In this document: piece after piece, positions 6,498 through 11,369 of the stretch
Numbering within the stretch: position 1 is the first letter of the stretch
Layout of the letters: every line of letters starts with the position of its first letter
NCBI GenBank assembly: GCA_025357175.1
Contig: JANXPS010000278.1
Location: 1 to 11,369 of the forward strand
DNA length: 11,369 nucleotides
Direction of reading: 5' to 3'
Origin: Deltaproteobacteria bacterium
GTDB taxonomy: Bacteria > Desulfobacterota > Deferrimicrobia > Deferrimicrobiales > Deferrimicrobiaceae
The notes under the pieces: model-generated
Seen by the model: the letters and a program-made list of their open reading frames with translations, nothing else
Database searches by the model: none
What the model was told of the DNA's origin: nothing
Position numbers and translations under genes: made by a program

Positions 6498-8456
6498 GTG
6501 AAGCGTCTCGCAACACTCGCATTGGTCGTGTCAGTGGTCGCCACGCTTGCCGTCATAAAATCCGAAAACTATCTGCTGTTCCATTCTCTGGCAGAAACCG
6601 TCGCAATCGGCGTTTCGGCCGCGGTGTTCCTCCTTGCGCTCGCCTCCCGCCCATTCACCGACAGCGATTACGTCTTCGTGATCGGGATCGCGCTCCTGAA
6701 TGTCGCCCTCATCGATGTCCTTCACCTGCTCGCGTACCGGGGCATGGGCATCTTCCCCGGGACGGGAGCGAACCTTGCGACCCAATTGTGGATCGGAGCC
6801 CGGTACATCCTCGCGGCAGGACTATTGGCCGCGCCTTTCCACATCGACCGGAAATCGCATCCGCTCCGCGTCTGCGCGGCGCTCGGCGGAACGACGGCGC
6901 TATTCCTCATGAGCGTGTTCGGATGGAATATTTTCCCCGCCTGCTTCGTCGAGGGTACCGGGCTCACACCTTTCAAGATCGGGAGCGAATACGTCGTCTG
7001 CATCATGCTGGCGCTGTCGGCCCTCTTGACGTTCCGGAAACGAAACCGATTCGATGCGAAAGACCTGCGGCTCCTCCTGTCTTTCATCGGCCTGACGATC
7101 GCCGCCGAAACGTGCTTCATGTTCTACAAGGATCCGTTCGGCCTGGCCAACATGACCGGTCACCTTTTGAAAACGGCGGGAATCGTCGTCATGGCGGTAG
7201 CGATCCTGGAATCCGGGATCCGGCGGCCGCACACGATCCTGTTCCGGAATCTCGCCGAACGTGAGGAAGCGTTGCGCAAAAGCGAGGAAGCGCTCCGGGC
7301 GGTGAAGGACGAGCTTGAGTCCCGTGTGGAGGCGCGGACGGCGGAACTCGCGGAGAGCGAACACCGGTTCCGCACCCTGGTCGAAGACTCGCCGGTCGGC
7401 ATGGTCATCGTCCAGGACGGGCGAATCGTGTTCCGGAATCCGGAACAGGAAAAACTCTTCGGACCCATCCCCGAAGGGATGGAACTTGCTGGTTTCCGGG
7501 ACATCCATACCGAGGATCTGGGCAGGTTCGCGGAACTTTGCGAATCGATTCCAGCCGGAACCGGTCAAAAAAATCCGGTCGACCTTCGGTTTTTCCCTCG
7601 CGACAAGTCCTCGGGAAGGGCCGACATGGTATGGGTGCAGGTGCGCAGGATGTCGATCGAATACCGGGGGCGGGAGGCGACCCTCCTGGCCATGGTCGAC
7701 GTCTCCCGTTTCAAGGAAATGGAACAGGTCGTCCTTCAGCAGGAACGGATGGCCACCCTGGGACTCGTAGCGGCCGGCATGGCCCACGAGATCCGCAACC
7801 CCCTCTCGGGCCTCAACATCTACCTGTATTCCCTGGAAAAAATTCTAGACGAGTCGGTGACGCTCGAACCCGAGAATCGGAAACTGGCCCAGCAATTCGC
7901 CGGCATGACGAAGGGCGCCTCCGAGAAGATCGAGGGGGTCATCCGGCGCGTGATGGATTTTTCAAGACCCACGGTCTCCAGGAAAACGCTGTGCGAACTC
8001 AACGGGTGCGCCCGGGAGGCGGTCCACCTGGCGCGGGTGACGCTGCGCCATGCCGGGATCACGATCACGGAGGCGCTCCAGGAAGACCTGCCCGTCTGCT
8101 ATGCGGACCCTCGCCTCGTCGAACAGGTCCTGCTGAACCTTCTGAGCAACGCGGCCCAGGCGATGGCGGAGACGCAACAGGAGAAAATCATCGAAATCCG
8201 CTCAAGCCTGGACGACGGGCATGTGACCCTTTCGGTCTCCGACTCGGGTCCCGGCATTCCTCCCGAGCTCAGGGAGAAGGTTTTCGAACCCTTTTTCACC
8301 ACCCGGAAAGAGGGAAACGGAATCGGCCTCGCCTTGAGCTGGAAGATCGTGAACGACCACGGCGGAACGATCCAGTCGGGGCCGGGCCCCCTGGGCGGAG
8401 CCGAGTTCCGCATCCGGATCCCCGCAGGCGACCTGAGAAGCCGGGAACGGATCTAG
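6498..8456 (+). CDS. MASE3-PAS sensor histidine kinase
   Basis: A 652-residue membrane sensor kinase. Residues ~1-240 form a multi-helix membrane domain with the signature of MASE3: 'NYLLFHSLAET', 'IDVLHLLAYRGMGIFPGTGANLATQLWIGARY', and later 'EYVVCIMLALSALL' (ligand unknown in this family). A charged coiled coil (~250-290) follows, then a PAS domain (~288-405: 'FRTLVEDSPVGMVIVQDGRIVFRNPE'). The HisKA domain carries the phospho-acceptor His430 in 'GMAHEIRNPLSGL'. The HATPase_c domain has the N box around N547/N551 ('LLNLLSNAAQAM'), G1 'DSGPGIP' (582-588), F box 'FEPFFTT' and G2 'GNGIGLAL' (606-613). All catalytic residues are intact, so it should be active. The H box and ATPase resemble NtrB/AtoS-type kinases that pair with sigma54 regulators. 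No receiver domain or response regulator is present here, so its partner is elsewhere. It starts at GTG with a strong ribosome site. Confidence 0.93.
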   Translation: MKRLATLALVVSVVATLAVIKSENYLLFHSLAETVAIGVSAAVFLLALASRPFTDSDYVFVIGIALLNVALIDVLHLLAYRGMGIFPGTGANLATQLWIGARYILAAGLLAAPFHIDRKSHPLRVCAALGGTTALFLMSVFGWNIFPACFVEGTGLTPFKIGSEYVVCIMLALSALLTFRKRNRFDAKDLRLLLSFIGLTIAAETCFMFYKDPFGLANMTGHLLKTAGIVVMAVAILESGIRRPHTILFRNLAEREEALRKSEEALRAVKDELESRVEARTAELAESEHRFRTLVEDSPVGMVIVQDGRIVFRNPEQEKLFGPIPEGMELAGFRDIHTEDLGRFAELCESIPAGTGQKNPVDLRFFPRDKSSGRADMVWVQVRRMSIEYRGREATLLAMVDVSRFKEMEQVVLQQERMATLGLVAAGMAHEIRNPLSGLNIYLYSLEKILDESVTLEPENRKLAQQFAGMTKGASEKIEGVIRRVMDFSRPTVSRKTLCELNGCAREAVHLARVTLRHAGITITEALQEDLPVCYADPRLVEQVLLNLLSNAAQAMAETQQEKIIEIRSSLDDGHVTLSVSDSGPGIPPELREKVFEPFFTTRKEGNGIGLALSWKIVNDHGGTIQSGPGPLGGAEFRIRIPAGDLRSRERI

Positions 8457-8458
8457 CA

Positions 8459-8920
8459 CCTCCCTCCCCAACGCCGGCATCCAAATGGACCTATATCTCC
8501 GCGGAGCCCGAGGCGGTGTGGAACGCGCTCCTCGACAGGGAGACGACCCGGAAATACTGGGAACACGCGAACGTTTCGGATTGGCGCCCCGGTTCGAGGT
8601 GGGAGCATCGCGACCTCGAAAACAACGAGCATCTGGATATCGTCGGGAGGGTCGTGGAAGTCGTCCGGCCCAGGCGTCTGGTCCTGTCCTGGGTGGACCC
8701 GGCCGACGAAGCGCGCGCGGAGAAGTACTCCCGGGTCACGATCGAGATCGAGCCGACCGCCGGCGTTACAAGGCTCACGGTCGTGCACAACGGCCTCGAA
8801 CCCGGATCGGATATGCTGAAAGGGATCTCGGAGGGATGGCCGATCGTCCTTTCCAGCCTGAAGACGCTGCTGGAAACGGGACGGGCGCTCCCCCGTCTCT
8901 GGGAGCGCGACGCCGCATGA
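8459..8920 (+). CDS. SRPBCC/AHSA1-type (START-like fold) small protein, start codon not identifiable
   Basis: About 145 residues matching the activator-of-Hsp90-ATPase-like branch of the SRPBCC superfamily, small soluble proteins with a hydrophobic ligand cavity. The first strand and helix read 'KWTYISAEPEAVWNALLD', followed by 'TRKYWEHANVSDWRPGSRW', a central 'RRLVLSWVDP', 'RLTVVHNGLEPGSDM' and the C-terminal helix 'GWPIVLSSLKTLLETG'. All family parts are in one frame and the stop is TGA at 8918-8920. The difficulty is the start. Between the kinase stop (8456) and the conserved first strand (8483) there is no ATG, GTG or TTG in any frame. The ATG at 8485 is in another frame. The first in-frame GTG is 8516, with GGAG 9 nt before it, but starting there removes the first beta-strand. 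The coordinates given cover the conserved homology, not a proven start. The gene may be broken or start unconventionally. Substrate and role are unknown. Confidence 0.75.
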   Translation, partial: PPSPTPASKWTYISAEPEAVWNALLDRETTRKYWEHANVSDWRPGSRWEHRDLENNEHLDIVGRVVEVVRPRRLVLSWVDPADEARAEKYSRVTIEIEPTAGVTRLTVVHNGLEPGSDMLKGISEGWPIVLSSLKTLLETGRALPRLWERDAA

Positions 8921-8930
8921 GGTGAAAATC

Positions 8931-8968
8931 GCTCGCGAGCCGGGCTGCGGCTTTCAGCCGTGCCCGGC
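8931..8968. terminator. Hairpin(s) between convergent genes, possible bidirectional terminator
   Basis: A perfect 10-bp palindrome GCTCGCGAGC (8931-8940) is followed by a strong stem: GCCGGGC (8939-8945) pairs with GCCCGGC (8962-8968), and CGGCT (8948-8952) pairs with AGCCG (8956-8960) around a TTC loop, with a small asymmetric bulge. It lies where the SRPBCC gene and the aldo/keto reductase converge, and overlaps the reductase stop codon (8954-8956). No long U-tract follows on either strand; the minus strand only has GATTTTC beyond the palindrome. Terminator function is therefore an inference from position and stability. Confidence 0.4.
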
Positions 8969-9955
8969 GACCGGATGCGGAACGTAGGGCGCCTCGAGCG
9001 CGGCGGCCTCGTCCTCCGAGAGTTGCACTTCCAACGCTTTCACCGCGGTTTCGAGGTGTTCCATCCTGGTTGCCCCCACGATCGGTGCCGCCACCAGATT
9101 GTTGCGCAGCAGCCAGGCGAGGGCGATCTCCGCGTTTGCAACGCCGCGTTTACTCGCCAGCGCATCGACCACGGCGATCGTCCGCCGGTCGGCTTCGGCC
9201 GTCGGGCCGTAAACCGTCTTCGAGAAGCGGTCGGTCTCGAGGCGGCGTGTCGACGCCTCGGTAAGGCCGCGTGCCAGGAAACCGCGCGCAAGCGGGCTCC
9301 ACGGGATGAGCCCGACACCCATGTCGCGGCACAGCGGGATCATCTCCCGCTCCTCCTCCCGATACAGCAGGTTGTAATGGTTCTGCATCGTGATGAAGCG
9401 CGCCCAACCGTTCCGTTCAGCGACGTGCTGCGCCTTCGCGAACTGCCAGGCGAACATCGACGAGGCGCCGATATAGCGCGCCTTGCCCGCGCGCACGACG
9501 TCGTTTAGAGCCTCCATCGTTTCCTCGATCGGCACGGCGGGATCCCACCGGTGGATCTGGTAAAGGTCGACGTAATCGGTGCCGAGGCGGCGCAGGCTCG
9601 CGTCGATCTCGTTCAGGATGGTCTTGCGGGAAAGCCCCCCGCCGTTGGGGCCGGGGCGCATGACGCCCCACACCTTGGTTGCGATGACGACGTCCTCGCG
9701 CCGGGCGAACTCGCGCAGCGCACGGCCCGTGATCTCCTCGCTCGCCCCGAAGGAGTAAACGTTCGCCGTGTCGAAGAAGGTGATCCCGAGGTCGATCGCG
9801 CGCCGGAAGAACGGCTTCGCCGCCTCCTCGCGAAGCGCCCACTCCCACCGCATGGGGGCCCCTTCGACCACCGCGTCGGGGTCGCCGTAGCTCATGCAGC
9901 CAAGACAGATGCGAGAGACGACCAGACCGCTGTTCCCGAGCCGACGGTATTCCAT
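8954..9955 (-). CDS. Aldo/keto reductase, YajO-like
   Basis: A 333-residue cytosolic NADPH-dependent aldo/keto reductase with a TIM-barrel fold. The catalytic tetrad is complete: Asp62 and Tyr67 in 'FFDTANVYSFG', Lys94 in 'IATKVW' and His135 in 'LYQIHRWDP'. Family stretches include 'GNSGLVVSRICLGCMSYGDP' at the N-terminus, 'SLRRLGTDYVDLYQIHRWD', 'EALNDVVRAGKARYIGASSM', 'YREEEREMIPLC', 'GLIPWSPLARGFLARG' and the cofactor-binding 'PIVGATRMEHL'. From memory of the family, it resembles E. coli YajO throughout and ends like it ('PYVPHPVAG'). Related reductases are widespread and substrate-promiscuous, so a specific substrate is not claimed. The ATG at 9955-9953 has GGAGG 5 nt upstream on the minus strand, confirming the start. 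It is transcribed alone, convergent with the SRPBCC gene. Confidence 0.95.
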   Translation of the reverse strand: MEYRRLGNSGLVVSRICLGCMSYGDPDAVVEGAPMRWEWALREEAAKPFFRRAIDLGITFFDTANVYSFGASEEITGRALREFARREDVVIATKVWGVMRPGPNGGGLSRKTILNEIDASLRRLGTDYVDLYQIHRWDPAVPIEETMEALNDVVRAGKARYIGASSMFAWQFAKAQHVAERNGWARFITMQNHYNLLYREEEREMIPLCRDMGVGLIPWSPLARGFLARGLTEASTRRLETDRFSKTVYGPTAEADRRTIAVVDALASKRGVANAEIALAWLLRNNLVAAPIVGATRMEHLETAVKALEVQLSEDEAAALEAPYVPHPVAGHG

Positions 9956-9976
9956 TGTGCCCTCCGAAAGAGTGCG

Positions 9977-9993
9977 CGGGCCATCAAAGCCCG
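9977..9993. other. Small inverted repeat upstream of the aldo/keto reductase
   Basis: CGGGC (9977-9981) pairs with GCCCG (9989-9993) around a 7-nt loop, 22 bases in front of the reductase start codon. It could be an operator or a 5'-leader hairpin, but it is short and may be chance in GC-rich DNA. Confidence 0.2.
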
Positions 9994-10026
9994 GCCGGTT
10001 GTTGGATGCCGCGGGCAGTGCGCAGT

Positions 10027-10048
10027 TCCGGACGAAAAGCCGTCCGGA
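10027..10048 (-). terminator. Inverted repeat downstream of tRNA-Pro, possible terminator
   Basis: TCCGGACG and CGTCCGGA form a perfect 8-bp stem with a 6-nt loop. It is the only strong hairpin in the 213-nt gap between the tRNA 3' end and the reductase. It lies about 120 nt downstream of the tRNA in its direction of transcription. There is no U-tract after it, so terminator function is tentative. I see no gene in this gap. Confidence 0.35.
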
Positions 10049-10168
10049 CCGGCCAATAGCCTCCGGCTTCCAGCAATTCTTCCGAATGTGGATGTTTTTC
10101 GGGGTTATCCCGGCTGTTGCGGATTTTTGCGGACTGAAGGCCGAAGAAATCTACTACTGGCAAATATA

Positions 10169-10245
10169 TGGTCGGGATGACTGGATTCGAACCAGCGACC
10201 CTCTGCTCCCAAAGCAGATGCGCTACCAAGCTGCGCTACATCCCG
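10169..10245 (-). tRNA. tRNA-Pro (anticodon UGG), CCA encoded
   Basis: Read on the minus strand, the 77-nt sequence folds as a full cloverleaf. The acceptor stem CGGGATG (10245-10239) pairs with CATCCCG (10179-10173). The discriminator is A and an encoded CCA sits at 10171-10169. The anticodon stem TCTGC/GCAGA encloses loop TTTGGGA, giving U33, anticodon TGG and G37, the usual purine of proline tRNAs. The T arm has the standard GGTTCGAATCC. It decodes CCN proline codons. No integrase gene or duplicate of its 3' end is seen in the window, so there is no sign of an island attached to it. Confidence 0.95.
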
Positions 10246-10267
10246 ACCTGTGGGTGGATGGACTTGC

Positions 10268-10273
10268 AGTGTA
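10268..10273 (-). promoter_or_regulatory. Candidate -10 element for tRNA-Pro
   Basis: On the minus strand TACACT lies 22 nt before the tRNA 5' end, a suitable distance for a short leader of about 16 nt. A weak TTCCCG sits at -35 with 17-nt spacing. Placement is good but the -35 match is poor. Confidence 0.35.
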
Positions 10274-10319
10274 CGCCTTTTCTCGGACGGCGGGAAGCGG
10301 GGCTTGCGGGACATGACCG

Positions 10320-10500
10320 GTCGACGGCGGCCTTTCCGGTCCTGGTCCGGTCCCGGACGGTGGCGCCGAAAGGCGGTCCGTCAACGCACGCTTCGTGTGA
10401 CCCGACCCCGCCGGAAGGCGCGCTGCGGGGCGAGTCCGACGAGAGCAGTTGCCACGGTGTCCCCACCCTGCCGGGTTCCCCGGGGGGGACGGGAATCCTC
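10320..10500. other. GC-rich intergenic region with several nested inverted repeats
   Basis: Between the divergent tRNA-Pro and the outer-membrane gene there are about 360 nt with no credible gene. Several stems are visible. GCCTTTC (10330-10336) pairs with GAAAGGC (10368-10374) and encloses GTCCG/CGGAC (10345-10349/10354-10358). A CCCCGC/GCGGGG stem follows at around 10410-10435. GTCCCC (10459-10464) pairs with GGGGAC (10485-10490) and encloses ACCC/GGGT. A seven-G run is at 10482-10488. Open frames crossing the region begin inside the tRNA complement and have no family features. It could hold a small structured RNA or terminators, or be ordinary GC-rich spacer. Confidence 0.3.
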
Positions 10501-10606
10501 GCCAGCCTGCGCCGGTCGTGGCGTTACCCCACCACCCCGCCTACCCCACCCGCAGCAGGGAAGGAAGAGTCTGCGCACTCGGACAGTGCCTTCGTCGCCG
10601 CCACCA

Positions 10607-10635
10607 TTGCAGAAAGATGTATTCCTTGGTATGGT
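10607..10635 (+). promoter_or_regulatory. Sigma70-like promoter of the outer-membrane beta-barrel gene
   Basis: TTGCAG (10607-10612) and TATGGT (10630-10635) are separated by exactly 17 nt. Transcription would start near 10642, giving a leader of about 22 nt that contains the Shine-Dalgarno GGAGG at 10651-10655. Both hexamers keep the most conserved positions. Confidence 0.5.
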
Positions 10636-10663
10636 TGGGTAATTTCTCACGGAGGTCCGAATA

Positions 10664-11369
10664 ATGAATCGTTTTACAGTATCGCTGGTCGGTGCGTGCC
10701 TTTCTGCTCTTATCGTTGTCCCCGCAATGGCTACAAGCCCCATTGGTGCTCCCGAGCCGAATGCGAAGGCGGGGAAGTTCGCCGTGGGCGGCGGGTACTA
10801 CCGGGCGTCCGCGAAGTTTGAGCCGAACAACACGGTCGACTTTACGTCGTCGAAGGCCTCGATGAATGAGTTCTTCGCTGAAGGCTCCTATGGGATTACC
10901 GATAGCGCGGAAGGGTTCGTGAGGATTGGCGCTTCGGATATTACGACTGACGACGGCTGGGATAACGGCATGGACTTTGAGGGGGACTACGCTCCGTTCG
11001 GAACGCTGGGAGTCCGCGGTGTGTTCTTCAAGCAGGGCATCCTTAGCCTTGGCGCGTTCGCAGAGGGGACCTTCCAGGGAGAATGGAAGCAGGAAAAGCA
11101 GATTGGGACCGTCCACGCGACGATGAAGCAGAAGGACAATTGGGAAGTTTCCGGCGGCCTCGCCGCGCAAGCTAATTTCGGTACCGTCTCTGTGTTCGGT
11201 GGGCCGCTTGCCTATACGGCGAAGGGCAAAGTTACTGTAGAGGCGACGGGGCCTGGTGGATTCGCAAGCTTTGCGTCGACCGGCAAGGAGAAGGGGAATT
11301 TTGGTGGGTTCCTTGGCGCCAAAGTTGCCCTCCCGAAGGGCTTTTCGGTCACAGCTGAAGGGCAGTTCC
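10664..11369 (+). CDS. Outer-membrane beta-barrel protein, 5' part (runs off window end)
   Basis: The frame opens at ATG 10664, 8 nt after a strong GGAGG, and stays open for 235 codons to the window edge with no stop. Residues 1-23 are a Sec signal peptide: 'MNRF', a hydrophobic core 'LVGACLSALIVV', then 'PAMA' before a likely cleavage by signal peptidase I. The mature part is rich in Gly, aromatic and alternating polar/hydrophobic residues, typical of amphipathic beta-strands and turns: 'GKFAVGGGYYRASAKFE', 'EFFAEGSYGITDSAEGFVRIG', 'LSLGAFAEGTFQGEW', 'WEVSGGLAAQANFGTVSVFGG' and 'GFLGAKVALPKGFSVTAEG'. These predict a small outer-membrane barrel, though I cannot name the family. There is no Cys after the signal, so it is not a lipoprotein. 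Codon use is less GC-biased than in the genes at 350-10000 (a sampled 60-base stretch is about 52% GC), suggesting high expression or a different origin. The barrel's C-terminal strand is outside the window. Confidence 0.75.
   Translation, partial: MNRFTVSLVGACLSALIVVPAMATSPIGAPEPNAKAGKFAVGGGYYRASAKFEPNNTVDFTSSKASMNEFFAEGSYGITDSAEGFVRIGASDITTDDGWDNGMDFEGDYAPFGTLGVRGVFFKQGILSLGAFAEGTFQGEWKQEKQIGTVHATMKQKDNWEVSGGLAAQANFGTVSVFGGPLAYTAKGKVTVEATGPGGFASFASTGKEKGNFGGFLGAKVALPKGFSVTAEGQF

Noticed and set aside
10169..10245. tRNA-Pro as attachment site of a genomic island
   Set aside because: No integrase, no repeat of the tRNA 3' end elsewhere in the window, and the neighbours are ordinary genes.
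10168..10821. 217-codon forward open frame beginning 'MVGMTGFEPATLCSQSRCATKLRYIP', and the similar 'IRTSDPLLPKQMRYQAALHP' and minus-strand 'EQRVAGSNPV' frames
   Set aside because: These peptides are translations of the tRNA-Pro gene and its complement, a well-known source of spurious database proteins. The rest of the frame has no family features and overlaps the outer-membrane gene.
1..11369. CRISPR arrays, insertion sequences, phage or toxin-antitoxin modules
   Set aside because: I saw no spaced direct repeats, transposase or integrase motifs, terminal inverted repeats or toxin-antitoxin pairs on either strand.

Overview
The window is part of a GC-rich, Gram-negative bacterial genome. The evidence for this is an RND pump, an outer-membrane efflux lipoprotein, a further outer-membrane beta-barrel and a CCA-encoding tRNA. 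The style (a MASE3 histidine kinase, high GC, efflux genes) would fit a deltaproteobacterial/Desulfobacterota-like lineage, but nothing here proves the taxon. The sequence looks like a metagenomic or draft contig, because its first ~345 bases appear to come from a different gene and probably a different genome.

Layout. (1) Bases 1-346 are an internal fragment of penicillin-binding protein 1A with lower GC. It stops abruptly in the middle of the transpeptidase domain. (2) Bases ~346-6410 are a tight forward efflux cluster: an AcrB-type RND transporter lacking its first ~31 residues because of the junction, a NodT/OprM-type outer-membrane lipoprotein 1 nt downstream, and a 14-TM DHA2 (EmrB/QacA-type) MFS exporter. 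The expected periplasmic adaptor gene is not present and would lie on the far side of the junction. (3) Bases 6427-8456 hold a promoter-like site and a MASE3-PAS histidine kinase, with no response regulator beside it. (4) Bases ~8459-8920 encode an SRPBCC/AHSA1-type small protein whose N-terminus has no usable start codon. (5) A hairpin separates it from a convergent YajO-like aldo/keto reductase (9955-8954, minus). (6) A tRNA-Pro(UGG) lies on the minus strand at 10245-10169. (7) A GC-rich intergenic region full of inverted repeats leads to a good sigma70-like promoter, a strong Shine-Dalgarno and the 5' part of a signal-peptide-bearing outer-membrane beta-barrel gene that runs off the window end.

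How the genes work together. The RND pump and the outer-membrane lipoprotein would form a tripartite drug/solvent efflux machine with an unseen adaptor, and the MFS exporter is co-directional and probably co-transcribed. The kinase, SRPBCC protein, reductase and tRNA are ordinary housekeeping or accessory neighbours with no demonstrable link to efflux.

I looked for a novel system and do not see convincing evidence of one. The points most worth a second look are the chimeric junction, the startless SRPBCC gene and the structured region upstream of the final outer-membrane gene.
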